Origin: an uncultured Anaeromyxobacter sp.
GTDB lineage: Bacteria; Myxococcota; Myxococcia; Myxococcales; Anaeromyxobacteraceae
Assembly (NCBI GenBank): GCA_903904005.1
Contig: CAIVAR010000041.1
Span: 1 to 58,379, forward strand
Direction: 5' to 3'
Length of the DNA: 58,379 nucleotides
The translations under genes were made by a program, and so were the position numbers. Shown here one piece after another: positions 17,382 to 27,882 of the stretch (position 1 is the first letter of the stretch; the number at the start of each line of letters is the position of its first letter). The notes below the pieces were generated by a model that worked only from the letters and a program-made list of their open reading frames with translations, ran no database searches and was not told where the DNA came from.

Positions 17382-19580
17382 GTGGACATCCGCGACCAGG
17401 CAGCGTTGCTCGCAGCGATCGTCACCCTGGCGCTGGCCGGGGCGGCGCTGCTCCGCACGGCCCGCCCGCGCTCCTTCACGCTCTTCGCCCTCCTCTCCCT
17501 CGACCTCTTCTTCTTCTCGGCGGCCGAGTTCCTCCACGGCCTCCCCGGAGCGGCCGGCTGGCACGACATCTGGAAGCGGCTGGCCATCGGGGCGGGCTCG
17601 CTCCTGCCCGCCGCCGCGCTGGCCTTCTTCCTCGAGTTCCTCGGCGTGAAGCGGCGCCCGGCGCGGCGCGCCCGGGACCTGATGCTCGGCGGCTCGCTCT
17701 TCGGCCTCGTCGTGGCGGTGTCGCCGCTGGCACGGTCGGAGCTGGCCACGCTGCTCGTCGCCGGGTTCGTCCTGCTCGCCCTCGCGGCGGTCCTCTCCGT
17801 GGTCTGGCGGGAGATGGCGGCCGCCCCCACCCGCGCGGACCGTGCCCGCCTCACCTACGTGCTCGTCGGGGCGGTGGTGGTGGGCTCTCTCGCCTTCCTC
17901 GACTTCCTTCCCCGGCTCGGGTTCGGCTACCCGCTCGAGGGGCTCGGCTTCATGGCCCTCACGCTGTACATGTTCCTGCTCCTGCAGGCACTGCTGCGGC
18001 GCCGTCTCCTCGACCTCCACGAGTTCCTCGGCAAGATCGCGGTGGTCACGCTGCTCGGGCTCGTGCTCGCGAGCATCTACGGCGGCCTCGTCTCCTGGGT
18101 CGGCGTTCGCCCCGGCCTCTTCTTCTTCAACACCCTGGTCGCCTCCTTCGTCATCCTCTCCCTCTTCGATCCCATTCGCTCCCGGGTCGAGGAGTGGGTG
18201 GTGGTGAACCTCTTCCCGGAACGCTACGAGCTCGTCCGCGAGCTCGAGGTGCTCAGGGACCGGGTGGTGAACGTCATCGACCCGGGCGAGCTGGAGCGGA
18301 CGGTCCTCGACGGACTCACCGAGACCCGCAGGGTGACCCACGCCTCGCTCTGGCTCGTCTCGGAGGACCGGCCGGGCTACCGGCTGCTCGCCTCCCGCGG
18401 GCCGGAGCCCGTTCCCTTCCTCGAGGCCGGGACCGCGCGCGCCCTCCTCCGGGCAGCCGGCGACGGACGCCGGGCCGTGCTGCTCGAGAACCTCGACCGG
18501 CGGCTCGCCGAACTGCAGGCCGAGTACCCCCCCGCGAAGGGGGACGCGGCCGCCGCCCCCATGCCGCCCCCCATCGCCCAGGAGCTCGAGCGGATCGTCG
18601 ACGCCCGCGAGGCCATGGCCCTCATGAAGGCCGGGATCTGCATGCCGCTGCTCGCCGGCGATCGCGTCGCCGGGTTCCTGGCCTGCTGGGACGAGCGGGT
18701 CCAGGAGGCCTTCGCCTCCGACGAGATCGCCGCGCTCATCGAGGTGGCCGACCGGTGCGCGGTGGTCATCGACAACTCCAAGCTCTACCAGCAGATGAAG
18801 GAGCGGGACCGGCTCGCGGCGCTGGGCGAGATGGCGGCCGGCCTGGCCCACGAGATCCGCAACCCGCTCGCCGCCATCAAGGGCGCCACCCAGTACCTCG
18901 ACCCCCGTCGCCTCCCAGGGGAGGACCGGGAGTTCCTCGAGATCATCGTCGAGGAGGTGGACCGGCTGAACGGCGTCGTGACCGCCTTCCTCGACTACGC
19001 CCGCCCCCTCAAGTCGAGCATGGCGGCGGGAGACGTGGGCGACATCCTCCAGCGGACCTTCAAGCTCCTCGCCCCCCAGGTCCCACCGGGCATCGACGTC
19101 GTCCTGGAGGTGGCGCCCGAGCTCCCGGCGGTGGAGTGCGACGCCGAGCAGCTGAAGCAGGTCTTCCTCAACCTGGCGCTCAACTCCTTCCAGGCCATGC
19201 CCCGGGGCGGGGCCCTCCGCGTCACAACCTCTCTCGCCCGCGACGAGCTCGCCAGCTGGCGGGAGCCCCGCTTCCGCGACGCCCGCGTCGAGGTCCACTT
19301 CCGCGACACCGGCCCCGGGATCCCACCCGAGGCCCGGGAGAGCATCTTCGTCCCGTTCTACACGACCAAGGAGAAGGGAACCGGGCTCGGCCTCGCCATC
19401 AGCCAGCGGATCGTCAAGGCGCACCACGGCTCCCTCACCATCTCCACCCCGCCGGAGGGCGGGGCCGAGTTCACCGTGTCCCTCCCCTCGATCCCGGTCG
19501 AGCCCCCCCCCGCGCAGCCTCCGGCCACCAGCGGTTCCGCGGAGTCCCGCCGCCAGCGCCGGCGGCGGCGACCGACCTGA
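17382..19580 (+). CDS. Membrane sensor histidine kinase with GAF domain
   Basis: 732 residues from GTG. Seven to eight hydrophobic helices occupy residues 8-270, an arrangement like the N-terminal sensor of PrsK-type kinases. A GAF-like domain follows (about 290-460), then HisKA with phospho-acceptor His490 in AAGLAHEIRNPLAAIKG, and an ATPase domain with the N-box (FLNLALNSFQAM), DTGPGIP and GTGLGLAISQR. The extreme C-terminus is Pro/Arg-rich (RRQRRRRRPT). A response-regulator gene starts 45 bases on, so the two should be a two-component pair controlling sigma-54 promoters. A TAGGAT at 17368-17373 could be a -10 box placing the transcript start almost on the GTG; this is weak. Confidence 0.9.
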   Translation: MDIRDQAALLAAIVTLALAGAALLRTARPRSFTLFALLSLDLFFFSAAEFLHGLPGAAGWHDIWKRLAIGAGSLLPAAALAFFLEFLGVKRRPARRARDLMLGGSLFGLVVAVSPLARSELATLLVAGFVLLALAAVLSVVWREMAAAPTRADRARLTYVLVGAVVVGSLAFLDFLPRLGFGYPLEGLGFMALTLYMFLLLQALLRRRLLDLHEFLGKIAVVTLLGLVLASIYGGLVSWVGVRPGLFFFNTLVASFVILSLFDPIRSRVEEWVVVNLFPERYELVRELEVLRDRVVNVIDPGELERTVLDGLTETRRVTHASLWLVSEDRPGYRLLASRGPEPVPFLEAGTARALLRAAGDGRRAVLLENLDRRLAELQAEYPPAKGDAAAAPMPPPIAQELERIVDAREAMALMKAGICMPLLAGDRVAGFLACWDERVQEAFASDEIAALIEVADRCAVVIDNSKLYQQMKERDRLAALGEMAAGLAHEIRNPLAAIKGATQYLDPRRLPGEDREFLEIIVEEVDRLNGVVTAFLDYARPLKSSMAAGDVGDILQRTFKLLAPQVPPGIDVVLEVAPELPAVECDAEQLKQVFLNLALNSFQAMPRGGALRVTTSLARDELASWREPRFRDARVEVHFRDTGPGIPPEARESIFVPFYTTKEKGTGLGLAISQRIVKAHHGSLTISTPPEGGAEFTVSLPSIPVEPPPAQPPATSGSAESRRQRRRRRPT

Positions 19581-19625
19581 CCGGCCGCTCCCCTTCCCGT
19601 GCCACTCGTGCTAACAGGTCGGGCC

Positions 19626-21035
19626 GTGGCGCACGTCCTCATCGTCGACGACGAGACCAACATCCGCCGCGTCCTGGCTGCGATGCTGAAGCGGGACGGC
19701 TACGACGTCACCACCGCCGAGGACGGCGAGCAGGCCCTGGCCGCGATGCACCGGACGGCGATCGACGTCGTCGTCACCGACCTCGTCATGCCGCGCATGG
19801 GCGGGCTCGACCTGCTGCGCCAGGTCTCCTCGGCCTATCCCGACGTCCCGGTCATCATGATCACGGCCCACGGCACCGTGGACACCGCCGTGGAGGCGAT
19901 GAAGGCCGGCGCCTTCGACTACATCACCAAGCCCTTCGACCAGGAGGACCTGCGAAAGGTCATCGCCAAGGCCTCCCGCGCACGGGTCCTCGAGGGGCAA
20001 CACGTCCACCCCCCCACCGCCGACGGCGAGCGCCCCCCCCTGGTCGGGCAATCCCCTTCGATGCGCGCCGTCTACGACGTCATCGCCCGGGTCGCCGACT
20101 CCCCCTCCACCGTCCTCATCACCGGGGAGAGCGGCACCGGCAAGGAGCTCGTCGCCCAGGCCCTCCACCGGGGCAGCGCGCGCCGCACCCAGCCGCTCAT
20201 CAAGGTCAACTGCGCCGCCATCCCCAAGGACCTCGTCGAGAGCGAGCTGTTCGGCTACGAGAAGGGAGCCTTCACCGGCGCGGTCGCGTCGAAGCCGGGG
20301 CGCTTCGAGCTCGCCGACGGCGGCACCCTCTTCCTCGACGAGATCGGCGAGGTTCCGGTCGAGATGCAGGTGAAGCTCCTCCGCGCCCTCCAGGAGTCGG
20401 AGTTCGAGCGGGTCGGCGGCATCAAGACGATCCGGGTCGACGTGCGGCTCATCGCCGCCACCAACCGGGATCTCATGGCCCTCATCGCCGACGGCCGGTT
20501 CCGCGACGATCTCTTCTACCGGCTCAACGTGGTGCCCATCGTCCTCCCGCCGCTGCGGGACCGGCGCGAGGACATCCCGCTGCTCGTCCAGCACTTCATC
20601 GAGAAGTACGACCGGCGCCTCGGCAAGCGGGTCGAGCGGGTCGACGAGGGCGCGCTCGAGATCCTCGTCAACTACGGCTGGCCCGGGAACATCCGCGAGC
20701 TCGAGAACGTGATGGAGCGCTCCGTCCTCTTCGCCGACGGGGCACTGCTCACCGTGGCCCAGCTCCCCGAGACGCTCCGGGAGCGCTCCCCCGGCGTGGC
20801 CCGCCCGGTGGCGCCGCTCGGAGCACTGGGCGCCATCGCGGCCCCCAGCGGCGCCTCCATGAAGGACATCGTCCGCCAGGCGCAGTCGGAGCTCGAGCGC
20901 ACGCTCATCTCCCGCGCCCTGGAGGAGACCGGCGACAACGTGACCCGCGCGGCAAAGAAGCTCCAGATCAGTCGCAAGTCGCTCCAGGTGAAGATGAAGG
21001 AGCTGGGGCTGCGCGGGACCGACGAGCCGGTCTGA
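19626..21035 (+). CDS. NtrC-family sigma-54-dependent response regulator
   Basis: About 469 residues. The receiver domain has Asp8/Asp9 (VDDE), phospho-acceptor Asp52 ([12 protein letters not shown]) and Lys102 (YITKPFD). The AAA+ domain has Walker A GESGTGKE, the sigma-54 contact loop GAFTGA at about 214-219, Walker B FLDEIGEV and the R-finger region ([14 protein letters not shown]). The C-terminus is a Fis-type HTH ([19 protein letters not shown]). It activates transcription with RpoN when phosphorylated, presumably by the kinase encoded just upstream. The GTG at 19626 is preferred because family members begin two residues before HVLIVDDE; GTGs at 19599 and 19608 are alternatives. Confidence 0.94.
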   Translation: MAHVLIVDDETNIRRVLAAMLKRDGYDVTTAEDGEQALAAMHRTAIDVVVTDLVMPRMGGLDLLRQVSSAYPDVPVIMITAHGTVDTAVEAMKAGAFDYITKPFDQEDLRKVIAKASRARVLEGQHVHPPTADGERPPLVGQSPSMRAVYDVIARVADSPSTVLITGESGTGKELVAQALHRGSARRTQPLIKVNCAAIPKDLVESELFGYEKGAFTGAVASKPGRFELADGGTLFLDEIGEVPVEMQVKLLRALQESEFERVGGIKTIRVDVRLIAATNRDLMALIADGRFRDDLFYRLNVVPIVLPPLRDRREDIPLLVQHFIEKYDRRLGKRVERVDEGALEILVNYGWPGNIRELENVMERSVLFADGALLTVAQLPETLRERSPGVARPVAPLGALGAIAAPSGASMKDIVRQAQSELERTLISRALEETGDNVTRAAKKLQISRKSLQVKMKELGLRGTDEPV

Positions 21036-21057
21036 CGGCGGGTTCGCCGCCGACCGC

Positions 21058-21909
21058 TCAGCGCCGTCCGCGAACCCGCTCCACGAGTGCGTAGGCCTCG
21101 CCCCGGGCCATCTTCCGCCCCTTCGCGATGGCCCGTGCCACCTCGGTCGGCGCCTCGCCGGCGGCGAGCCGGCGCAGGATCTCCTCCTCCGGTGGCTCGG
21201 CGGCCGTCTCCTCGGGCGGCTCCTCCGCCCCGGCGACCACCAGCGTGACCTCGCCCCGGACGTCGCCGGCGAAGCGGGTGCGCAGCTCCGACAGGCGCCC
21301 GCGCACGATCTCCTCGTGCAGCTTGGTGATCTCCCGGGCCAGCGCCGCCCGGCGATCCCCGAAGGCCTCCTCCAGGTCGCAGAGGGTGTCGGCCGCGCGG
21401 TTCCCGGCCTCGAAGAGGACCAGGGTGGCCGGCACCCGCCCGAGCCAGCGCAGCGCCTCGGCCCGGGCTCCTCCCTTCCGCGGCAGGAACCCGGCGAAGA
21501 GGAACCGGTCGGCCGCCAGGCCCGAGGCCGAGAGGGCGGCGAGTGCCGCCGACGGTCCCGGCACCGGGACGATCTTTGCCCCGACACCCCAGGCCGCCTC
21601 GACGAGCCGGGTTCCGGGGTCCGACACCCCGGGCGTCCCGGCGTCGGTGACGAGCGCGACCGAGGCGCCGCCGGCCAGCCGCGCGGCGATCCGGTCGACC
21701 CGGCCCTCCTCGTCGAACGCCGGCAGCGAGAGCAGGTCGGCCGGGCGGGCGCCGGCATGGACGAGGAGGGTCTTCGTCCGCCGGGTGTCCTCCGCCACCA
21801 CCACGTCGACCGTGCGCAGCACCTCGGCGGCCCGGGGGGACAGGTCGCCCAGGTTCCCGATGGGGGTCGCCACGACGTACAGGGTCCCGGCGCCCGGCGT
21901 CTCGATCAT
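21058..21909 (-). CDS. rsmI: 16S rRNA (cytidine-1402-2'-O)-methyltransferase
   Basis: 283 residues. A tetrapyrrole-methylase-fold SAM enzyme: LYVVATPIGNLGD at the N-terminus, VVVAEDTRRTKTLL, ALVTDAGTPGVSDPG and VPVPGPSA are diagnostic RsmI blocks, as is EITKLHEEI. It modifies the ribosomal P-site region. The ATG at 21907-21909 overlaps the yraN stop as ATGA, so translation is coupled. The C-terminal 55 residues, after a Glu/Pro-rich linker, form the usual extra helical domain (EILRRLAAGEAPTEVARAIA, KGRKMARGEAYALVE). It is the last gene of the long leftward cluster; the response-regulator gene converges on it. Confidence 0.95.
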   Translation of the reverse strand: MIETPGAGTLYVVATPIGNLGDLSPRAAEVLRTVDVVVAEDTRRTKTLLVHAGARPADLLSLPAFDEEGRVDRIAARLAGGASVALVTDAGTPGVSDPGTRLVEAAWGVGAKIVPVPGPSAALAALSASGLAADRFLFAGFLPRKGGARAEALRWLGRVPATLVLFEAGNRAADTLCDLEEAFGDRRAALAREITKLHEEIVRGRLSELRTRFAGDVRGEVTLVVAGAEEPPEETAAEPPEEEILRRLAAGEAPTEVARAIAKGRKMARGEAYALVERVRGRR

Positions 21910-22289
21910 CCGATCGATCCTCCCGCGGCGTCGAAGGCCCCCTGGAACAGCTCGAAGGACGGGGCCTCGGCCGCACCGGTCACGGCCAGCACGTCGAAGC
22001 GGATGTCGTCGTCGAGGGCGCCGTTCCGGCGGGCCCAGTCGGTGGCGGCGGCCACCACCCGCAGCGCCTTGCGCCGGTCGACGGTCTCCTCCGGCGCGCC
22101 GTGGAGGATGTCCGCCCGGCTGCGCACCTCCACGAAGCAGAGGACGTTCCCCTCCCGGCAGACGAGATCCACCTCGCCACCGCGGGTGGCATGGTTGCGG
22201 GCCAGGACCACGTAGCCGCGATCCGCGAGCCACGCCTCGGCGAGCCGCTCGGCCTGGCGCCCCTTCTCCCGCGTGGTCGCCACGTCCAT
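21906..22289 (-). CDS. yraN: YraN/UPF0102 family nuclease-like protein
   Basis: 127 residues. GRQAERLAEAWLADRGYVVL, then GGEVDLVCREGNVLCFVEVR, supplies the acidic residues and terminal EVR of a PD-(D/E)XK-type nuclease core as seen in UPF0102 proteins, and VDRRKALRV follows as usual. The cellular role of the family is not settled; recombination or repair has been suggested. It is one base away from the upstream coiled-coil ATPase-like gene and overlaps rsmI. YraN and RsmI genes are neighbours in many bacteria, which supports both calls. Confidence 0.92.
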   Translation of the reverse strand: MDVATTREKGRQAERLAEAWLADRGYVVLARNHATRGGEVDLVCREGNVLCFVEVRSRADILHGAPEETVDRRKALRVVAAATDWARRNGALDDDIRFDVLAVTGAAEAPSFELFQGAFDAAGGSIG

Positions 22290-22290
22290 C

Positions 22291-24126
22291 CTATGCGGCG
22301 TGATCCGCCGCCTCCCGGAAGATCACGTCGCTCGAGCCGTGGACGATCTGCCGCCCCTTGGCGAGCTGCTTGAGGACCCGGGCCAGCGCCCGGCGCGAGC
22401 CCTCGTGCAGGACCGCGAAGGCGTCGTCGACGACCCCCACCGATTTGCCCGCGGCGAGCCCCTGCTCGAGGAAGGCGACCTTCAGGACGGCGAAGCAGAG
22501 GTCGCGCTCGGGGATGCCCAGCGTCGCGCCGGGAACGAGCTTCCCTCCCGCCTGGACCTGGACGTTGCCGCGCTCGTCGACGAAGAAGTTGGAGAGCCGC
22601 TGCCCGGAGAGAGCCGGGAGCAGCTGGAGGATCCGCGGCTGGAGAGCCCGCAGCGCCGCACCCGGCGTGAGCCCCAGGTCGGCCGAGGCCCGCTCCATCA
22701 GGATCCGGAGCGATTCCCCGCGGGGCGCGGCGATCGCGGGCACCCCCTCGGGCGCCACGGCCACCGTCTCGAAGGGGCCCGCCTCCACCTCCCGCTCGAG
22801 CCGCTCGATCTCCAGCTCCAGCGAGTGGATGTCCCGGACGTAGCCGCCCGCCCCGCCGGTGAGCCGCCCCTCCAGGACCCCGATCTCCGCCTGGACCGCC
22901 GTGCGCTCGCTCTCGGCGTCCTTGGTCTCGGCCCGAGCCTCCCAGGTGGCGAAGCCGGCCTCCGCGTCGGCCAGGTTTCCCCTGGCCTCGCGCGCGCGCC
23001 CGAGGAGGTCGTCGAGCTCGGCCAGGTCCGGCACGCCGAGCGTCGCCATCACGACCCGGATCTCCGCGGTCTCCCGCTCCCAGAGCTCGGAGGCCTTCCG
23101 CTCCCGCTCGGCGAGCCAGCGGGAGCGCCGCTCGACCTGCTCGGACGCCTCGGCCCGTCCCACCCAGCGGAGCCCCTCGAACGCCGACCAGCCGGTGGCC
23201 GGGATGGTCACGAGGGCCACGGCCCGGAGGTCGGTGAGCAACCCGACGGCGAGCGCGGCCAGGCCGACGCCGACACCCGCCAGGAAGCCCGGATGGCGGA
23301 CCAGGGGCGACTGGGCCCCGCCCGCCGACCCCTCCTGGGCATCGCGCTCGGCGGCGACCTTGGCCATCGCGTCGTCCCGCCGGACCGTGGCCTTGATCGC
23401 CGCAGCCAGACGGACGACCGGATCGCCCAGGGATGCGAGCGCCACCTCCGCCCCGGCAAAGGCGGCGACACCCGCCTGGGCGGCGCGCAGCCGCTCCTTC
23501 ACCTGCTCGCCCGACTTGAGCATCTCCTCGAGCTTGAACAGGCGGGACTGCATCGTGTCCATCTGTCCCTGGACCTTCTCGGCATCCCGGGCCTGCTCCA
23601 TCTCCGCCCGGGCCGCGTCGAGCTTCCGCCGCGCCTCGACCGGGGTGGCGGCGATCCGCCTGGCCTGCGCGACCGGCGCCGCCTGGGCCAGCCCGGCCGG
23701 CGCCTGCCGCGAAGGGAAGTCGGCCGCGGCCACGCCGAGCACCACGTCGAACCGCTCGGGCGAGGGCACGCCGGCGGCGCGGAGGACCTCGGCGATGCGG
23801 GCCGCGTCCTGGAGAACGGAGGTGAAGTTCCGCTTCTCGGGGTCGTAGCGCTGGAGCTGGCAGGGACCGGCGAGGTCCCGGACCACCCGCCAGGTGACCC
23901 CGTCGTCGCCGACCAGGGTCAGGCCGGCGCGGACCACGCCCGCCGCCCCGCCGTCGGCGCGCAGCGTCGGGTCGGGGGGGCGATCGGGGTGGAACAGCGC
24001 GGCGACGATGCGGCGCAGGGCCGCGCCGTCGCCGGCGACCACGTTGTAGCCCGGGCGGAAGAGGATCCGCCCCCGCTCGGGCGCGAATCCGCGGACACCC
24101 TGGGCTGCGATCTCGAGCAGGAGCAC
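22291..24126 (-). CDS. SMC/YhaN-like coiled-coil protein with degenerate nucleotide-binding motifs
   Basis: 611 residues laid out like a RecF/SMC/YhaN ATPase. The N-terminal lobe opens with GVRGFAPERGRILFRPGYNV. Coiled-coil segments lie at about 160-250 and 330-450, split by a hydrophobic pair of helices near 285-325 (FLAGVGVGLAALAVGLL), and a C-terminal lobe follows. Where Walker A (GxxGxGKS/T) is expected, the sequence is VAGDGAALRRIV, with no Lys-Ser/Thr. Where Walker B and D-loop are expected it is VGVVDDAFAVLHEGSRR. Nucleotide binding is thus doubtful. The two central hydrophobic helices, as in YhaN, suggest membrane association. It sits 54 bases downstream of rplS and one base upstream of yraN. 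Confidence 0.7.
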   Translation of the reverse strand: MLLLEIAAQGVRGFAPERGRILFRPGYNVVAGDGAALRRIVAALFHPDRPPDPTLRADGGAAGVVRAGLTLVGDDGVTWRVVRDLAGPCQLQRYDPEKRNFTSVLQDAARIAEVLRAAGVPSPERFDVVLGVAAADFPSRQAPAGLAQAAPVAQARRIAATPVEARRKLDAARAEMEQARDAEKVQGQMDTMQSRLFKLEEMLKSGEQVKERLRAAQAGVAAFAGAEVALASLGDPVVRLAAAIKATVRRDDAMAKVAAERDAQEGSAGGAQSPLVRHPGFLAGVGVGLAALAVGLLTDLRAVALVTIPATGWSAFEGLRWVGRAEASEQVERRSRWLAERERKASELWERETAEIRVVMATLGVPDLAELDDLLGRAREARGNLADAEAGFATWEARAETKDAESERTAVQAEIGVLEGRLTGGAGGYVRDIHSLELEIERLEREVEAGPFETVAVAPEGVPAIAAPRGESLRILMERASADLGLTPGAALRALQPRILQLLPALSGQRLSNFFVDERGNVQVQAGGKLVPGATLGIPERDLCFAVLKVAFLEQGLAAGKSVGVVDDAFAVLHEGSRRALARVLKQLAKGRQIVHGSSDVIFREAADHAA

Positions 24127-24151
24127 GTCGACGAAGGACTGTACTCCGCGT

Positions 24152-24174
24152 GCCGGGCGCGGGAAAGGCCCGGC
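24152..24174 (-). terminator. Hairpin just downstream of rplS
   Basis: A 7-bp perfect inverted repeat (GCCGGGC / GCCCGGC, 9-base loop) lies 6 bases past the rplS stop on the reverse strand. No T-run follows, so it is either a 3'-end stabilising structure or a weak or Rho-assisted terminator that lets some transcription continue into the next gene. Confidence 0.4.
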
Positions 24175-24180
24175 GCCGGA

Positions 24181-24555
24181 TCAGGCGCGTCGGGCGGCTG
24201 CGCCCGGGCCCTCTTCCTGCTGGACGCGGGCCGCCTTCCCCTGGAGATTTCGCAGGTAGTACAGGCGCGAGCGACGGACGTCGCCGCGGCTCACCACCTC
24301 GATGCGATCGATGCGGGGGCTGTGGAGCGGGAAGATGCGCTCGACGCCGACGCCGTAGCTCATCTTGCGGACGGTGAACATGGAGCGCACGGCACCCGCG
24401 GACGAGGCGATGACCACGCCCTCGTACAGCTGGATGCGCTCCTTGTCGCCTTCCTTGATCTTCGTGTGCACCCGCACGGTGTCACCAGCCCGGAAGACCG
24501 GCAGGTCCTTGCGGAGGTACTTCGCCTCGACGTCGGAAATTTCCTTGCGCACCAT
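24181..24555 (-). CDS. rplS: 50S ribosomal protein L19
   Basis: 124 residues. [28 protein letters not shown] and [20 protein letters not shown] followed by [10 protein letters not shown] are hallmark L19 blocks. The protein sits at the 30S-50S interface. A short Gln/Glu/Ala tail ([13 protein letters not shown]) extends the usual C-terminus. It ends the rpsP-khpA-rimM-trmD-rplS group, which is the usual bacterial order, and starts 13 bases after the trmD stop. Confidence 0.97.
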   Translation of the reverse strand: MVRKEISDVEAKYLRKDLPVFRAGDTVRVHTKIKEGDKERIQLYEGVVIASSAGAVRSMFTVRKMSYGVGVERIFPLHSPRIDRIEVVSRGDVRRSRLYYLRNLQGKAARVQQEEGPGAAARRA

Positions 24556-24568
24556 CGTCGCTTCTCCC

Positions 24569-25309
24569 TTACAGCTCGTCGTCGCCGGCCTCGATGAGCC
24601 GGCGGTCCTCGTCGTTCAGCTCCAGGCGCGCGAAAAGATCGGGGCGCCGATCCCGCGTGGTCCGGAGCGACTCGCGCCGGCGCCAGCGTTCCACCCGCCG
24701 GTGATCACCGGAGAGGAGGACCTCGGGGACCTCCACTCCGCGGAACGCCGGCGGACGGGTGTAGTGAGGGTACTCCAGAAGGGGGGCTCCCGCGAAGCTC
24801 TCGCGAGAGGCCGAGGTGTCGTTTCCGAGGACGCCCGGGACGAGCCGCGCCGCGGCGTCGACGACGCACAGCGCCGCCAGCTCGCCACCGGTGAGCACGA
24901 AATCTCCCGTGGAGACCTCCATGTCGACTGCCATCCTCACGCGCTCGTCCACTCCCTCGTAACGTCCGCAGGCGATGACCAACCGCCCGTGCTCCGCCAG
25001 TTCCTCGGCCAGCCGCTGCGAGAGCGGCACGCCCCGAGGGCTCGTCAGGATCACCCTCGCCCCGGGGATCCGCCCGCGGGCGGCCTCGATGGCGGCGGTG
25101 AGCGGCTCCGGCTTCATCACCATCCCGCCGCCCCCTCCGTAGGGAGCGTCGTCGGTGACCCGGTGCCGTCCGGAGGCGTACTCGCGGATGTCGGTCACCC
25201 GCGCCTCGAGGAGACCCGCCTCGCGTGCCTTGCCGAGAATGCTCTCGGCCAGGTACCCCTCGCACATCCGAGGGAAGAGGGTCAGGATCTCCACCTCCAG
25301 CCGCTTCAC
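24569..25309 (-). CDS. trmD: tRNA (guanine-37-N1)-methyltransferase
   Basis: 246 residues from [20 protein letters not shown] at the start, then [17 protein letters not shown], the SAM-binding trefoil-knot segments [11 protein letters not shown] and [14 protein letters not shown], and [14 protein letters not shown] are diagnostic of TrmD. The enzyme prevents +1 frameshifting by methylating G37 of tRNAs. The GTG overlaps the rimM stop as GTGA, with a GAGAGG ribosome site just upstream; the longer open frame upstream is non-coding in composition. Confidence 0.96.
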   Translation of the reverse strand: MKRLEVEILTLFPRMCEGYLAESILGKAREAGLLEARVTDIREYASGRHRVTDDAPYGGGGGMVMKPEPLTAAIEAARGRIPGARVILTSPRGVPLSQRLAEELAEHGRLVIACGRYEGVDERVRMAVDMEVSTGDFVLTGGELAALCVVDAAARLVPGVLGNDTSASRESFAGAPLLEYPHYTRPPAFRGVEVPEVLLSGDHRRVERWRRRESLRTTRDRRPDLFARLELNDEDRRLIEAGDDEL

Positions 25310-25836
25310 GTTCGGTTCCTCTCCGTCTCGCCTGCCTCCTCGTCCGCGTCGAGCAGCCCCGGCGGGGCATCCACCACCACCCGGCCCTGCTCCCGATCCA
25401 CCGTGACCCACGGAGCGAGCGGCACCAGCCGCTCCCCCCCGGAACCGCGGACCACCAGCACGTCCACGCCCCCGGTCACGAAAAGTTCCGCCACCCGGCC
25501 CAGCACCGCTCCGGTGGTGGTCACCACCGTCATTCCCTCGAGGTCGACCCAGAAGTGGCGCCCCTCACCGGGCTCGCCCATCTCCTCCCGCCGACCCCAG
25601 ACCTCTCGCCCCTGCAGCGCCTCGGCCGCCGTCCGGCCCTCCACGCCCTCGAGCCTCAGCCACCAGACCTTTCCCTGCGGCCCGGCGGAGAGCACCTTTC
25701 GCTCCTGCTCCGCCTGCCCTTCCTTCCGGAGGGCCACGCTGGTCATCCGCGCCAGCGCCCCTTCGGTCCCGGCGACCCCGACCCGGCCGTCGAGGCCGAC
25801 GGCCCGGACCACCGTTCCGAGCCTGACCCAGGCCAT
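25306..25836 (-). CDS. rimM: Ribosome maturation factor RimM
   Basis: 176 residues. The N-terminal domain begins [18 protein letters not shown], the usual GxxGLxGxV pattern of RimM, and the C-terminal PRC-barrel has [19 protein letters not shown] and [21 protein letters not shown]. It assists 30S head assembly by binding S19. The sequence is somewhat divergent in the middle but length and position between khpA and trmD are canonical. Start ATG touches the khpA stop (1-base overlap). Confidence 0.93.
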   Translation of the reverse strand: MAWVRLGTVVRAVGLDGRVGVAGTEGALARMTSVALRKEGQAEQERKVLSAGPQGKVWWLRLEGVEGRTAAEALQGREVWGRREEMGEPGEGRHFWVDLEGMTVVTTTGAVLGRVAELFVTGGVDVLVVRGSGGERLVPLAPWVTVDREQGRVVVDAPPGLLDADEEAGETERNRT

Positions 25837-26066
25837 CAGTCGAGGATGTCGACCACGGCCCGGCGCCCTTCCCGCCTGGCCGCCGCATCGACCACCGTGC
25901 GGATGGCCTTGGCGGTCTTGCCGCCCCGACCGATGACCCTGCCGAGATCGGCCGGGTCGACCGCCAGTTCGAGGACCACGGCCCGCTCGCGCTCGATGGC
26001 GTCGACCCGGACTGCGTCCGGCTGCTCGACCAGCTCCCTCGCCAGCCAGAGAAGCAGGTCGCGCAT
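25836..26066 (-). CDS. khpA: KH-domain RNA-binding protein
   Basis: 76 residues: a single KH domain with the GxxG loop in RVIGRGGKTAKAIRTVV and a C-terminal EGRRAVVDILD strand, the KhpA/YlqC pattern. KhpA binds RNA, often with KhpB, and its gene is typically between rpsP and rimM as here. The ATG at 26064-26066 was chosen because it starts MRDLLLWLARELV, the usual family start. The open frame continues upstream without conserved sequence. Confidence 0.93.
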   Translation of the reverse strand: MRDLLLWLARELVEQPDAVRVDAIERERAVVLELAVDPADLGRVIGRGGKTAKAIRTVVDAAARREGRRAVVDILD

Positions 26067-26083
26067 GGCGGTTCTAACCGCGG

Positions 26084-26341
26084 CTAGGCCTTGGCCGGTA
26101 CCGCCGCCTTCGCGAGCTTGATGAGCTTCGCGACGGTGGGGCTCGGCTTGGCTCCTGCCTTGAGCCAGAAATCGACGCGGTCCACCTTGAGCTGCAGGCG
26201 GATCGGGGTCTTCGTGGGGTCGTACTGGCCGACGTCCTCGAGGTAGCGACCGTCCCGCGGCTTGCGCGAGTCGGTTGCGACCACGTGGTAGAACGGCGCC
26301 TTGTGGGTTCCCGCCCTGGAAAGGCGAAGGACAACAGCCAT
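26084..26341 (-). CDS. rpsP: 30S ribosomal protein S16
   Basis: 85 residues. VVLRLSRAGTHKAPFYHVVA, DSRKPRDGRYLEDVGQYDP and the C-terminal WLKAGAKPSPTVAKLI block are definitive for S16. The gene begins only 20 bases after the rplQ stop, so in this genome the rpsP-trmD group directly extends the alpha operon, with no sign of a terminator in the gap. Confidence 0.97.
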   Translation of the reverse strand: MAVVLRLSRAGTHKAPFYHVVATDSRKPRDGRYLEDVGQYDPTKTPIRLQLKVDRVDFWLKAGAKPSPTVAKLIKLAKAAVPAKA

Positions 26342-26361
26342 CGGATACTCCTCCTGCCGGG

Positions 26362-26832
26362 CTATTCGCCCTTGGTCTTCTTGGGCTTCTTGTCGGACTT
26401 CTTCTCGGCCTTCGGCGCCTTGGGAGCCTTCGCGCCCTTGGCCTCGTCGCCATCGTCCTTCGCGGCGGCCGCGGGTACGCGGTCGACGAGCTCGATGATC
26501 GACATGTCGGCGTTGTCGCCGTGCCGCTTGCCCTTGTGGATGATTCGGCTGTAGCCGCCCGGGCGATTGGCGAACCGCTCGGCGAGCGGCCCGAACAGCT
26601 TCTCGATCACCTCGGGATCGATGACGTCCCGGAAGGCGATGCGCCGCGCGTGCGGGGTCCCCTTCTTGCCGAGGGTGATGATCTTGTCGGCGATGCGCTT
26701 CAGGTCCTTCGCCTTCGGCGTCGTGGTGACGATGCGCTCATGGCGCAGGAGCGAGGTCACCTGGTTGCGGAACATCGCAATCCGGTGCTCGGTGGTTCGG
26801 TCGAGCCGGCGTCCGGCTACGCGGTGCTTCAT
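26362..26832 (-). CDS. rplQ: 50S ribosomal protein L17
   Basis: 156 residues; the conserved core ([45 protein letters not shown]) fills about the first 118. The last 38 residues are an Ala/Lys/Asp tail ([13 protein letters not shown]) longer than in E. coli L17. It follows rpoA as in the classical alpha operon, 33 bases downstream. Confidence 0.97.
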   Translation of the reverse strand: MKHRVAGRRLDRTTEHRIAMFRNQVTSLLRHERIVTTTPKAKDLKRIADKIITLGKKGTPHARRIAFRDVIDPEVIEKLFGPLAERFANRPGGYSRIIHKGKRHGDNADMSIIELVDRVPAAAAKDDGDEAKGAKAPKAPKAEKKSDKKPKKTKGE

Positions 26833-26865
26833 CTGGGCGTCTCCCTCGGAGCGTTCGTTATTGGC

Positions 26866-27882
<1,017 letters not shown>

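Noticed and set aside
22273-24597. 774-codon forward open frame opposite the YhaN-like gene and rplS
   Set aside because: It spans several real reverse-strand genes and has shadow-frame composition.
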